Both the position numbers and the translations under genes were made by a program. Shown in pieces: positions 16,208 to 25,055 of a stretch of 64,000 bases of DNA. Position 1 is the first letter of the stretch, and every line of letters begins with the position of its first letter. The notes below the pieces were generated by a model. It ran no database searches. It worked only from the letters and a program-made list of their open reading frames with translations, and was not told the DNA's origin. Source of the DNA: Streptomyces viridochromogenes DSM 40736. Lineage in GTDB: Bacteria > Actinomycetota > Actinomycetes > Streptomycetales > Streptomycetaceae. Location of the stretch: NCBI RefSeq assembly GCF_000158955.1, contig NZ_GG657757.1:5721932-5785931 (forward strand), written 5' to 3'.

Positions 16208-16651
16208 ATGAAACCGGACATGGGTGGGCCCGAAGTCTGGGAAGTGATCGGCGTGATCGACCCCGATGGTGACCGCGCCGAGTGGACCTTCACGGCCGAG
16301 CCGGGCGCCGTGCGGACCGCCCGTCAGGCCGTGCGCGGCCAACTCCGCAGCTGGAGCCTCGACAGCCTCACCGACCTCGCGGCCCTGCTGGTCAGCGAGT
16401 TGGTGACCAACGCCCTACGGCATGCCACGGGCCCCATCGGTGTCCGCCTGGTCCGCCCCTCCGAACTGAACGGTGTCCTCCTCGTCGAGGTCTCCGACCC
16501 GCTCCCGGACCCGCCCCGCGAGCGCATCCCCCGACCCGAGGACGAGAGCGGCCGCGGACTGCAACTGGTGGCATCCTCCTCCCGCCGCTGGGGCACCCGG
16601 CCGGGCACCGCGGGCAAGACCGTGTGGTTCGAACTCGCGGTACCGGAGTGA
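16208..16651 (+). CDS. RsbW-like ATP-binding anti-sigma/serine kinase
   Basis: A 147-residue single-domain GHKL protein. The N box is LVSELVTNALRHATG, and the G box is ESGRGLQLVASSSRRWG, followed by GKTVWFELAVP, the standard end of streptomycete HATPase_c_2 proteins. Such proteins phosphorylate anti-anti-sigma factors or sequester sigma factors. No sigma or STAS gene is adjacent, but a SpoIIE-type phosphatase with the same C-terminal domain starts 252 bp downstream. The ATG at 16208 is chosen; ATG 16220 is possible. Confidence 0.88.
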   Translation: MKPDMGGPEVWEVIGVIDPDGDRAEWTFTAEPGAVRTARQAVRGQLRSWSLDSLTDLAALLVSELVTNALRHATGPIGVRLVRPSELNGVLLVEVSDPLPDPPRERIPRPEDESGRGLQLVASSSRRWGTRPGTAGKTVWFELAVPE

Positions 16652-16903
16652 AAAAACGGTGTACGTACCTCCCACCGCTGTAGAGCGACTGCTTCAAGCC
16701 AGTGGCGGTTGCGGGCCGACGGGATTCGACGAGGTGTCCCCTGGTTAGAAGACTGGGAGTGTTCTCACGGTCCGGACCGAAAACCATCGGGACCGTGCTG
16801 TGATCGTGAACACCGTGTTGTGCGGCACCGTAGTGCTGGATACTGCGGGCAGCCGCCCCCGGTGACCGGTGCCGGACGCGGTGAGCTGGAGGGGACGGTT
16901 CGC

Positions 16904-19540
16904 GTGAGCGAGATACCAGCGAAGTCCACGGAGTCCGAGGACCCGTCGGAGGGAGCGAGGACGAGGGTTGTGGACGGCCTGGCCTCCACCGTGGGAGGTG
17001 CGCTCGCGGCCGACGGGGTCCAGACCGGGGACGCCGTGTGGCAGAGCAGTCCCCCGGGGTCCATCTACGACTACATCAAGGTCGCGTCCTTCTCCATCGG
17101 TCCGGACGGGCTCGTCGACCAGTGGAGCCTGCGCGCCGAGCACCTCTTCGGCATCCCCGCCGAACGCGCCGTCGGCATGGACCCCATCGAGGCCTTCATC
17201 GACCCGCGCCTGCGCGAGCGGGGCATGCGCAAGATGGCCGAGATCCTCGACGGCCGCGAGTGGACCGGCGTGGTGCCCTTCCGGATGCCGAAGGACGCCG
17301 AGGGCGAGTGCGGCCACGAGGGACTGGCCGAGGTGTACGTCATGCCGACGCGCACCGAGGACGGCGAGAAGGCCGCCGTCTGCATCGTCGTCGACGTCCG
17401 CACGCTGCGCAGCATCGAGACCGACCTCGCCGCCTCGCAGGCCATTTTCAGTCAATCCCCGTTCGGGTTCCTGCTGATCGACCCCGACCTGCGGGTCCGC
17501 CGCGTCAACCAGCGGTTCGCGTCGATCTTCGGCGGTGACGTCGACGACCACCGCGGCAAGGGCGTCCACGACTACCTCCAGCGCGGCGAGGCCGACCGGG
17601 TCGCCGCCACGCTGCGGCGGGTGCTGGAGACCGGCAGTTCCATCACCGACATGCACGTCACCGGCTTCGTGCCGGGTTCCGACGAGCGCCGCCACTGGTC
17701 CGTCAACCTCTATCGCGTGCACAGCGGTTCGGGCCGTCCCATCGGGATCGCCTGGCTCGGGATCGACATCACCGCCCGCCGCGCCGCCGCCCGCGAGGCC
17801 GCCGCCGCCCGGCGCAATCTGGCCCTGCTGAACGAGGCCGGTGCCCGCATCGGCAACTCCCTCGATCTGGAGACCACGGCCCGGCAGCTCCTCGACGTCG
17901 TCGTGCCCGGCTTCTGCGATCTGGCCACCGTCGACCTCTACCAGGGGCTGCTGGCCGGCGACGAGACCCCGCCCGGGCTCGCCGACGGCAGCGCCGAACT
18001 GCGCCGGGTGGCCTTCGCCAGTGCCGTCTCCGACGCGCCCTTCGCCGGTGCCGGTGTGCCCGTCTCGGTCGGCGCAGTCCACCACTACCCGTTCAACTCG
18101 CCCTGCGCGGACGCCCTGCGCACGGCCCGGCCGCAGACCGTCCCCGGCGAGGACGGCGGACTCGTGCAGTCCACCCTCGCCGTACCGATGGTCGCCCACG
18201 ACACCGTCGTCGGGCTCGTGCAGTTCGCCCGTACGAAGGGCAGTGAGCCGTTCGGCGACCGCGACCGCGACCTCGCCGTCGAACTGGCGGCGCGCGCGGC
18301 CGTCTGTATCGACAACGCCCGCCTCTATCGGCGCGAGCACGAACGCGCGTTGATACTGCAACGGTCCCTGCTCCCGCCCGGCGACCCGGAGGCCTCCGGG
18401 CTCGACATCGCCTGCCGCTACCTGCCCGGCAACGCCAACACCGGCCGGCCCAGCGAGGTCGGCGGCGACTGGTTCGACGTCATCGAACTCCCCGGACACC
18501 GCACCGCCCTCGTCGTCGGCGACGTCATGGGGCGTGGCCTGCGCGCGGCGGTCGCCATGGGCGAACTCCGCACGGCGGTCCGCACCCTGGCGCAGCTCGA
18601 CCTCGAACCGGCCGAGGTGCTCTCCCAACTGGACGAGATCGCCCGTGGCCTCGGCGCCCCCGGAGGCGTCCAGCAGGCCACCAGGGCGGCCCGCCGCCCC
18701 CGGGAGGCGGACCTCTCCGAGGTCTACCTGGCCACCTGCGTCTACGCCGTCTACGACTCGGTCACCCGGCGCTGCACCTTCGCCAACGCCGGCCACCTGC
18801 CGCCCGTCCTGGTCGAACCGGGCGAACAGGCGCTGATGCTGGACGTGCCGCCGGGCATGCCGCTCGGCGTCGGCGGCGAGCCCTTCGAGGAGGTCGAGGT
18901 CGAACTGCCCGAAGGCGCCCTGCTCGCGCTCTACACCGACGGACTGGTCGAGAGCCGCGACCACCCGCTCGACGAGGGGCTCCAGGCCTTCGTCAGCGCC
19001 CTGTCCGACCCCGCCCAGCCCCTGGAGGACGTCTGTGACCACGTCCTCAACACCCTCGACACGCATCACGGCGAGGACGACATCGCGTTGCTGATGGCAC
19101 GTGTACAGGGCCTGCCCACCGAGTCCGTCGGCGACTGGACCCTGCCGCGCGAGCCGCGCAGTGTGGGCCGGGCCCGCGAGTACGCACGCGCCCAACTGCT
19201 CAGCTGGGACATGGAACCCCTGGTCGACACCACGGAGCTCCTGGTCAGCGAGCTGGTCACCAACGCCCTGCGCTACGGCGAGGGCGAGATCCGCCTCCGT
19301 CTCCTGCTCGACCGCACGCTGGTCTGCGAGGTCTGGGACTCCGGCCTGGTCCAGCCCCGCCGCCGCCGCGCCCGCGACACGGACGAGGGCGGCCGCGGCC
19401 TCCAACTGGTCGGCCTCCTCAGCGCGGCCTGGGGCTCCCGTCGCACACCCCGCGGCAAGACGGTCTGGTTCGAACTCCCACTACCGGGCGGCGAAACGAG
19501 CCTGACGGACCCGGCGGAGGCGCTGCTGAGCCTGTTCTGA
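16904..19540 (+). CDS. PAS-PAS-GAF-SpoIIE phosphatase with C-terminal HATPase
   Basis: An 878-residue multidomain regulator. Two PAS-like sensors occupy about 50-165 and 175-295, a GAF domain about 310-480 (AAVCIDNARLYRREHERA marks its end), a PP2C-type SpoIIE/RsbU phosphatase about 490-715, and an RsbW-like HATPase about 735-870. Phosphatase metal sites are in GGDWFDVIELPG, GDVMGRGLRAAVAMGEL, NAGHLPPVL and LYTDGLVESR. The kinase has ELVTNALRYGEGEIRLRLL and GGRGLQLVGLLSAAWG. It can in principle dephosphorylate and phosphorylate the same STAS-domain partner. The GTG at 16904 follows TGGAGGGGAC. All domains look intact; no transmembrane helix. Confidence 0.93.
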   Translation: MSEIPAKSTESEDPSEGARTRVVDGLASTVGGALAADGVQTGDAVWQSSPPGSIYDYIKVASFSIGPDGLVDQWSLRAEHLFGIPAERAVGMDPIEAFIDPRLRERGMRKMAEILDGREWTGVVPFRMPKDAEGECGHEGLAEVYVMPTRTEDGEKAAVCIVVDVRTLRSIETDLAASQAIFSQSPFGFLLIDPDLRVRRVNQRFASIFGGDVDDHRGKGVHDYLQRGEADRVAATLRRVLETGSSITDMHVTGFVPGSDERRHWSVNLYRVHSGSGRPIGIAWLGIDITARRAAAREAAAARRNLALLNEAGARIGNSLDLETTARQLLDVVVPGFCDLATVDLYQGLLAGDETPPGLADGSAELRRVAFASAVSDAPFAGAGVPVSVGAVHHYPFNSPCADALRTARPQTVPGEDGGLVQSTLAVPMVAHDTVVGLVQFARTKGSEPFGDRDRDLAVELAARAAVCIDNARLYRREHERALILQRSLLPPGDPEASGLDIACRYLPGNANTGRPSEVGGDWFDVIELPGHRTALVVGDVMGRGLRAAVAMGELRTAVRTLAQLDLEPAEVLSQLDEIARGLGAPGGVQQATRAARRPREADLSEVYLATCVYAVYDSVTRRCTFANAGHLPPVLVEPGEQALMLDVPPGMPLGVGGEPFEEVEVELPEGALLALYTDGLVESRDHPLDEGLQAFVSALSDPAQPLEDVCDHVLNTLDTHHGEDDIALLMARVQGLPTESVGDWTLPREPRSVGRAREYARAQLLSWDMEPLVDTTELLVSELVTNALRYGEGEIRLRLLLDRTLVCEVWDSGLVQPRRRRARDTDEGGRGLQLVGLLSAAWGSRRTPRGKTVWFELPLPGGETSLTDPAEALLSLF

Positions 19541-19649
19541 CCGCGGTCGGCGGCCGCGTACGACCGCCAGGAGCCCAGCCGATCGCAACCGAACGTTCGT
19601 GCTGATCGTCATCCCCGGCAACACCGATCGCACCACCGGGGGAGACGGC

Positions 19650-20696
19650 ATGGACGGCACGGCGGACACGGAGGACACGCCCCCCAAGAGGGGCCGCAGG
19701 CGCTGGGTCAGACGTACGGCGATCGCCCTGCCGCTGGTTCTGCTGCTCCCGCTCCTGGCCGCCCTGACGGCTCTCCGCGTCAACTACGCGGGCGATCCGG
19801 CGGACGGCACGCACACCAGGAACCGCGACGCCCTCTGGCTCGGCCACGCCTGGGTGGACGGCCGGAAGAAGGACGCCGACGTCACCGCCCTGGCCAGCCG
19901 CCTGCGAGGCACCGGTATCCGCGACCTGTACGTCCACTCGGGCCCGCTGGAGCACGACGGCACACTGCCCGAGTCGGTCTATCCGAAAGCCCGCTGGTTC
20001 ATCGGCGCCGTGCACGAGAAACTCCCCGGCGTCCGCGTCCAGGCCTTCCTCGGTGATGTCCTGGCCACCGAGGGCCCCGACGGCATGCGCCTGGAGAACC
20101 CGGACACCCGCGCCGCGGTCGTCGCCTCCGCCCGCCAGGTCCTGGACACCGGCTACGAGGGCATCCACCTCGACCTGGAGCCCATGCCGTCCGGCGACCG
20201 CGACTACCTCACCCTCCTCGACTCCCTGCGCCGCGAGACCCGCTCCCGCGACGCACAACTCTCCGTCGCCGCCCACCAGATCGACCCGCTCCCAGCCCTC
20301 CATACCGTGTTCGGCTTCTTCACCGACCACCCCAAGTGGTGGTCGCAGGAGTTCTTCGGCCAGGTCGCCCGCCGCGTCGACCAGATCGCCGTGATGTCGT
20401 ACGACACCGCCCAACCGCTGGAGAGCACCTATGGCGGCTACGTAGCCCAGCAGACCTCCCTCGCGCTTGAGGTCACCCCGCCCTCCACCGACCTGCTGAT
20501 GGGCCTGCCCTTCTACTGGGAGAGCAACTTCGACCACTGGGGCCACGCCGAGACCGTCCCCGCCGCCGTGCGAGGCGTCCGGCTCGGCCTGTCCCGTACG
20601 GACGCCGACCGGGCCAACTTCGGCGTCGCGCTGTACATCGATTTCGCCGCGACGGAGGCAGACTGGCGCTCCTACAAGGAGGACTGGGTGCGGTGA
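19650..20696 (+). CDS. Membrane-anchored GH18-like TIM-barrel protein
   Basis: A 348-residue protein: a basic 22-residue N terminus, one hydrophobic helix at about 23-43, and an extracellular domain from 55. That domain alternates strands and helices as in a TIM barrel: IRDLYVHSGPL, VRVQAFLGD, YEGIHLDLEPMP (171-180), RVDQIAVMSYDT and LLMGLPFYWES. The LDLEP strand resembles the DXXDXDXE strand of family 18 chitinases, with E177 at the catalytic position, but with fewer acidic residues before it. It may hydrolyse or bind a cell-wall or storage glycan. The ATG at 19650 follows GGGGGAGACGGC. Confidence 0.72.
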   Translation: MDGTADTEDTPPKRGRRRWVRRTAIALPLVLLLPLLAALTALRVNYAGDPADGTHTRNRDALWLGHAWVDGRKKDADVTALASRLRGTGIRDLYVHSGPLEHDGTLPESVYPKARWFIGAVHEKLPGVRVQAFLGDVLATEGPDGMRLENPDTRAAVVASARQVLDTGYEGIHLDLEPMPSGDRDYLTLLDSLRRETRSRDAQLSVAAHQIDPLPALHTVFGFFTDHPKWWSQEFFGQVARRVDQIAVMSYDTAQPLESTYGGYVAQQTSLALEVTPPSTDLLMGLPFYWESNFDHWGHAETVPAAVRGVRLGLSRTDADRANFGVALYIDFAATEADWRSYKEDWVR

Positions 20697-20697
20697 C

Positions 20698-20859
20698 CGG
20701 TACGCCCAACGGGAACTGGAGGAGGAGATCCACGTCCTGCTCACGCCCGACGGGCAGTCGGCCCTCGTCGAGGGGGACTTCCCGCACCCGGAACGGATGC
20801 GGGAGATCGCCGAACACAACCTCCAGGAGGCGCTCAGCCTGCTGAGGACCGCCTCCTGA
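20698..20859 (+). pseudogene. Possible remnant of a lost gene's 3' end
   Basis: Right after the GH18-like gene, a frame without any nearby start codon reads RYAQRELEEEIHVLLTPDG and continues in protein-like fashion to a TGA at 20857-20859, 53 codons in all. It is out of frame with the gene before it and overlaps the end of sdhB on the other strand by 26 bases. It looks like the C-terminal part of a deleted gene, but chance in GC-rich DNA is not excluded. Confidence 0.3.
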
Positions 20860-21610
20860 TCTTCGAGCCCAGCCACACCAGCGGGTCGTACTTGCGGTCG
20901 ACCGCCCGTTCCTTCAGGGGGATCAGCGCATTGTCCGTGATCTTGATGCCCTCCGGGCAGACCTCCGTACAGCACTTGGTGATGTTGCAGTAGCCCAGGC
21001 CGTGTTCGTCCTGGGCCGTGCTCTTGCGGTCCAGGCCCGACTCCGCCGCCGCGTCCAGCGGATGCATGTCCAGCTCCGCCACCCGCATCAGGAACCGGGG
21101 ACCCGCGAACGCCTGCTTGTTCTCCTCGTGGTCACGGACCACATGGCAGGTGTCCTGGCACAGGAAGCACTCGATGCACTTGCGGAACTCCTGCGAGCGG
21201 TCCACGTCCTCCTGCATCATGCGGTACTCGCCGGGAGCCAGACCGGCCGGCGGCACGAAGGACGGGACCTCCCTGGCCTTGGTGTAGTTGAAGCCGACGT
21301 CGGTGACCAGGTCGCGGACGACCGGGAACGCCCGCAGCGGCGTCACCGTGATCGTCTCCTCCCGGTCGAACACCGACATGCGCGTCATGCACATCAGCCG
21401 CGGCCGGCCGTTGATCTCCGCCGAGCACGAACCGCACTTGCCGGCCTTGCAGTTCCAGCGCACGGCGAGATCGGGGGCCTGGGTGGCCTGGAGGCGGTGG
21501 ATGATGTCGAGCACCACCTCGCCGTCGTTGACCTCGACCTCGAAATCCTCCAGGCCGCCGCCGCTGACATCACCCCGCCACACCTTGAAGCGGGCCTCGT
21601 AGCTGCTCAC
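20834..21610 (-). CDS. sdhB: Succinate dehydrogenase/fumarate reductase iron-sulfur subunit
   Basis: A 258-residue SdhB/FrdB. The [2Fe-2S] domain has WNCKAGKCGSCSAEINGRPRLMC near residues 52-75; the second half holds [4Fe-4S]/[3Fe-4S] motifs CIECFLCQDTCH and CCTEVCPEGI. This subunit passes electrons from the flavoprotein to the membrane quinone site. The GTG start overlaps the sdhA stop by four bases (GTGA), so the two are translationally coupled. It is last in the sdhC-sdhA-sdhB operon. Confidence 0.95.
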   Translation of the reverse strand: MSSYEARFKVWRGDVSGGGLEDFEVEVNDGEVVLDIIHRLQATQAPDLAVRWNCKAGKCGSCSAEINGRPRLMCMTRMSVFDREETITVTPLRAFPVVRDLVTDVGFNYTKAREVPSFVPPAGLAPGEYRMMQEDVDRSQEFRKCIECFLCQDTCHVVRDHEENKQAFAGPRFLMRVAELDMHPLDAAAESGLDRKSTAQDEHGLGYCNITKCCTEVCPEGIKITDNALIPLKERAVDRKYDPLVWLGSKIRRRSSAG

Positions 21611-23571
21611 TCGAAGAGCTCCTCTTCGGCCAGGTACTTGACCAGCTCCTCCTTGTCGAAGAGGGCGAGCAGGTCGGCACGGACGGGTTCGGTGGTCTCA
21701 CGGGTGAGGGTGATCTGGCCGCGGACCGGGTCCGTCGCCGCCAGCCCGCCCGTCGGGTCGGTGAGGGCGCACAGCAGGTTGACCGGGCGCCATTTGCGGT
21801 CCATCGCCGGATGGTCCTCGCGGGTGTGTCCGCCGCGCGACTCGGTGCGCTCCAGCGCGGCCCGCGCCACGCACTCGCTGACCAGCAGCATGTTCCGGAG
21901 GTCCAGGGCGAGGTGCCAGCCCGGGTTGAACTGGCGGTGCCCCTCGACCCCGGCCCGGCGTGCCCGCACCCGCAGCTCGGCCAGCTTCTCCAGGGCCTGT
22001 TTCATCTCCGGCTCGCGACGGATGATGCCCACCAGGTCGTTCATCGTCTGCTGGAGTTCCTGGTGCAGCGTGTACGGGTTCTCCGGCGGGCCGCCCGCGG
22101 GTTCCTCGATCTCCGCCTCGGCCGAGAACGGCCGCAGCGCCTCCGCTGCGGCGGAGTCGATCTGGACGTCGTCCACGACCGGGCGTGCCCCGGCCGAGCC
22201 CGCCGCGTACTCGGCCGCGTGCCAGCCCGCCCGGCGACCGAACACCAGCAGGTCGGAGAGGGAGTTGCCGCCGAGCCGGTTGGAGCCGTGCATGCCGCCG
22301 GCCACCTCACCGGCCGCGAACAGGCCCGGCACCCCGCGCGCCGCCGCCGTGTCGGAATCGACCGCGACCCCGCCCATCACGTAGTGACAGGTGGGCCCGA
22401 CCTCCATCGCCTCCGCGGTGATGTCGACGTCGGCCAGCTCCTTGAACTGGTGGTACATCGAGGGCAGCCGGCGCTTGATGACCTCGGCGGGCATACGCGT
22501 CGACACGTCGAGGAAGACGCCCCCGTGCGGGGAGCCGCGCCCCTCCTTCACCTCGGCGTTGATCGCCCGCGCCACCTCGTCGCGGGGGAGCAGTTCGGGC
22601 GGTCGCCGGTTGTGCTCCGGGTCGTCGTACCAGCGGTCGGCCTCGTCCTCCGTCTGCGCGTACTTGTCCTTGAAGACGTCGGGGACGTAGTCGAACATGA
22701 AGCGCTTGCCGTCCGAGTTGCGCAGCACACCGCCGTCGCCGCGCACCGACTCGGTGACGAGGATGCCCTTCACCGACGGCGGCCAGACCATGCCGGTCGG
22801 GTGGAACTGCACGAACTCCATGTTCAGCAGGGGAGCGCCCGCGAGGAGCGCCAGCGCGTGGCCGTCACCCGTGTACTCCCACGAGTTCGACGTCACCTTG
22901 AAGGACTTGCCGATGCCGCCCGTCGCGATCACCACCGCGGGCGCCTCCAGGACGAAGAAGCGCCCCGACTCGCGCTCGTAGGCGAAGACGCCGGAGACCC
23001 GAGGGCCCGCGGCGGAGCCGCTGCCGGACACGGTCTTCAGCACCCGGGTGACCGTGCACTCCTGGAAGACCTTCAGCCGGGACTCGTAGTCGCCGGTCTC
23101 CCTGAAGTCCTCCTGCTGGAGGGAGACGATCTTCTGCTGGAGCGTGCGGATCAGCTCCAGGCCGGTGCGGTCGCCGACGTGGGCGAGACGCGGGTACTCG
23201 TGACCGCCGAAGTTGCGCTGGGAGATCCGGCCGTCCTTGGTGCGGTCGAACAGCGCCCCCCAGGTCTCCAGCTCCCACACCCGCTGCGGCGCCTCCTGGG
23301 CGTGCAGCTCGGCCATCCGCCACTGGTTGAGGAACTTGCCGCCCCGCATGGTGTCGCGGAAGTGCGTCTGCCAGGTGTCGTTCTCGTTGGCGTTGGCCAT
23401 CGCCGCGGCGATGCCGCCCTCGGCCATCACCGTGTGCGCCTTGCCGAACAGCGACTTGCAGATCACGGCCGTACGGGCGCCCCGCTCGCGGGCCTCGATG
23501 GCGGCACGCAGACCCGCGCCGCCCGCGCCCACCACGACGACGTCCCACTCCTGCCGGTCGACCACGGACAT
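21607..23571 (-). CDS. sdhA: Succinate dehydrogenase/fumarate reductase flavoprotein subunit
   Basis: A 654-residue flavoprotein. The FAD dinucleotide site is VVVGAGGAGLRAAIEARERG near residues 12-31; the covalent-FAD region has KSLFGKAHTVMAEGGIAAAM; the second FAD contact is GEVAGGMHGSNRLGGNSLSDLLVFG near 400-425. The active-site loop contains RGDGGVLRNSDGKRFM. It catalyses succinate/fumarate interconversion on the inner membrane face. With a five-helix cytochrome subunit it belongs to the Bacillus/actinobacterial Sdh1-like class, distinct from the four-subunit enzyme most streptomycetes also encode. Confidence 0.95.
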   Translation of the reverse strand: MSVVDRQEWDVVVVGAGGAGLRAAIEARERGARTAVICKSLFGKAHTVMAEGGIAAAMANANENDTWQTHFRDTMRGGKFLNQWRMAELHAQEAPQRVWELETWGALFDRTKDGRISQRNFGGHEYPRLAHVGDRTGLELIRTLQQKIVSLQQEDFRETGDYESRLKVFQECTVTRVLKTVSGSGSAAGPRVSGVFAYERESGRFFVLEAPAVVIATGGIGKSFKVTSNSWEYTGDGHALALLAGAPLLNMEFVQFHPTGMVWPPSVKGILVTESVRGDGGVLRNSDGKRFMFDYVPDVFKDKYAQTEDEADRWYDDPEHNRRPPELLPRDEVARAINAEVKEGRGSPHGGVFLDVSTRMPAEVIKRRLPSMYHQFKELADVDITAEAMEVGPTCHYVMGGVAVDSDTAAARGVPGLFAAGEVAGGMHGSNRLGGNSLSDLLVFGRRAGWHAAEYAAGSAGARPVVDDVQIDSAAAEALRPFSAEAEIEEPAGGPPENPYTLHQELQQTMNDLVGIIRREPEMKQALEKLAELRVRARRAGVEGHRQFNPGWHLALDLRNMLLVSECVARAALERTESRGGHTREDHPAMDRKWRPVNLLCALTDPTGGLAATDPVRGQITLTRETTEPVRADLLALFDKEELVKYLAEEELFE

Positions 23572-23587
23572 CAGAACGCTCCACTCA

Positions 23588-24424
23588 TCAGAAGAACCGC
23601 GGATCGTCGAAGGCGCCGGACGCGACCAGGTAGACGTAGAAGTCGGCGACCGCCACGCTCACCAGCGACGCCCAGGCGAGCTGCATGTGCCGGGCGTTGA
23701 GCTTCCCCGCCCACTGCCACATCCGGTAGCGCACGGGATGCCTGGAGAAGTGCTTCAGCTTGCCGCCGACGATGTGCCGGCAGGAGTGGCAGGAGATCGT
23801 GTACGCCCAGATCAGCACGATGTTGACCAGGAACACGATCGTGCCCAGGCCCATGTGGCCCCACGCGTAGTGCTCGTCGCGGAAGGCGAGCACGGTGTCG
23901 TACGTGAGGATCCCGGCGACGAGGAGCGCCGCGTAGAAGAAGTAGCGGTGGATGTTCTGCAGGATCAGCGGGAAGCGGGTCTCACCGGTGTACCTCTTGT
24001 GCGGCTCGGCCACCGCGCACGCCGGCGGGGACGCCCAGAAGCCCCGGTAGTACGCCTTGCGGTAGTAGTAGCAGGTCAGGCGGAAGCCGAGCGGGAAGAT
24101 CAGGATGATGATGGCGGGCGAGATGCCCCACCAGCTCCCGAAGATCTCCCAGTTCGGACCGCCCCTCATCGTGGCGCAGTTCTCCGCCAGGCAGGGGGAG
24201 TAGAACGGCGAGACGTACGGCGCCGCGTAGTAGTCGGCGTTCGCGAAGGCCCGCCAGGTCGAGTAGACGATGAAGGCCAGCAGGCCGGCGGCCGTGCAGG
24301 CCGGAGCCACCCACCACCGGTCGGTACGCAGGTGCGGGGCGTCGATCGCGGCGCGCGTACCGGCCCGTACGCCGCCGCCTCTCTGTTCGGGTTCTGTGGC
24401 AGGGGGTTCCGTACCAGTGGCCAC
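23588..24424 (-). CDS. sdhC: Succinate dehydrogenase cytochrome b subunit
   Basis: A 278-residue membrane protein with five to six hydrophobic helices (beginning near residue 40) and conserved His in QNIHRYFFY, WGHMGLGT, SCHSCRHIVGGK and ARHMQLAW, candidate axial ligands for two b haems. It anchors SdhAB and reduces menaquinone. The GTG at 24424 follows GGAG at an eight-base spacing and is preferred to an upstream in-frame start at 24529 that overlaps the next gene. It is first in the sdh operon. The Cys-rich SCHSC motif is unusual for the family and may be worth checking. Confidence 0.9.
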   Translation of the reverse strand: MATGTEPPATEPEQRGGGVRAGTRAAIDAPHLRTDRWWVAPACTAAGLLAFIVYSTWRAFANADYYAAPYVSPFYSPCLAENCATMRGGPNWEIFGSWWGISPAIIILIFPLGFRLTCYYYRKAYYRGFWASPPACAVAEPHKRYTGETRFPLILQNIHRYFFYAALLVAGILTYDTVLAFRDEHYAWGHMGLGTIVFLVNIVLIWAYTISCHSCRHIVGGKLKHFSRHPVRYRMWQWAGKLNARHMQLAWASLVSVAVADFYVYLVASGAFDDPRFF

Positions 24425-24479
24425 TTTGACGACTCCGGTCGGGTTCGGGGGAGGTGCCGGTCGCTCGACTCCTCCCCGG

Positions 24480-24767
24480 TCAGGGAGCGCGCCGGTCCCG
24501 GGCGCCGAGACCCTCGTCGTCCGAGTCACGCCACAGGGTGGAGTCGTACGGCGCGTCGGAGATCGTCACGAGCTCGGGGCGCTTCTGCGTGGTGGGTGCG
24601 GCGGCGTCGCGCAGCAGGGCGACGCTTTCGCGCAGGTGGTTGGCGTCGGCACGGACGCGGCGCATCTCCAGGCCGCCGGTGCCGAGCTGCTTCTCCAGGC
24701 GTCCCAGCGACCGGAACAGTTCGTCGAGACTGCGCTGGACTGACGTCAGTTCGTCGTGAACGGACAT
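24480..24767 (-). CDS. Small conserved coiled-coil protein
   Basis: A 95-residue acidic protein: MSVHDELTSVQRSLDELFRS followed by heptad-like leucines to about residue 55, then a Pro/Asp-rich tail. The first half is predicted coiled coil. It ends 55 bp before the sdhC start on the same strand and may be part of the sdh transcript. It occurs beside this operon in other streptomycetes as far as I recall; function unknown. Confidence 0.75.
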   Translation of the reverse strand: MSVHDELTSVQRSLDELFRSLGRLEKQLGTGGLEMRRVRADANHLRESVALLRDAAAPTTQKRPELVTISDAPYDSTLWRDSDDEGLGARDRRAP

Positions 24768-25055
24768 GACTTGCCCTCACTTCCGCAGGTCCTTCGAGGC
24801 CCAAGGCGGCAACGTTCATGCGCCTGCGAGTGTTGCGCGTCACACCTTGTGCTGTGAAGGGATGTGCATCGATTGGCCGAGGCGTATGGGTGCACCGCGC
24901 GGTGTGTTGCGCCGGTCGGGTGACTTCCCGCCTGTGACCGCCGTGTCGCCCTGTGTTGCCGAACCCTTTCCTCTTCAGTGGCGGCATACATCAGATGAAA
25001 GCCAAATACCGCCAAAAGTGATCATAACGCCCGCGGCTTCCCGGAGGTAGCACAG
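24768..25055. other. Divergent promoter region of the sdh side and the lpqW-like gene
   Basis: 288 bases between divergent genes. It contains a perfect 12-bp palindrome CACCGCGCGGTG at 24893-24904 and an AT-richer stretch at 24985-25030 before the lpqW-like gene. No regulator can be named from these. Confidence 0.5.

Noticed and set aside
24893..24904. Perfect palindrome CACCGCGCGGTG as a regulator site
   Set aside because: Twelve GC-rich bases form palindromes often in this DNA; no family match.
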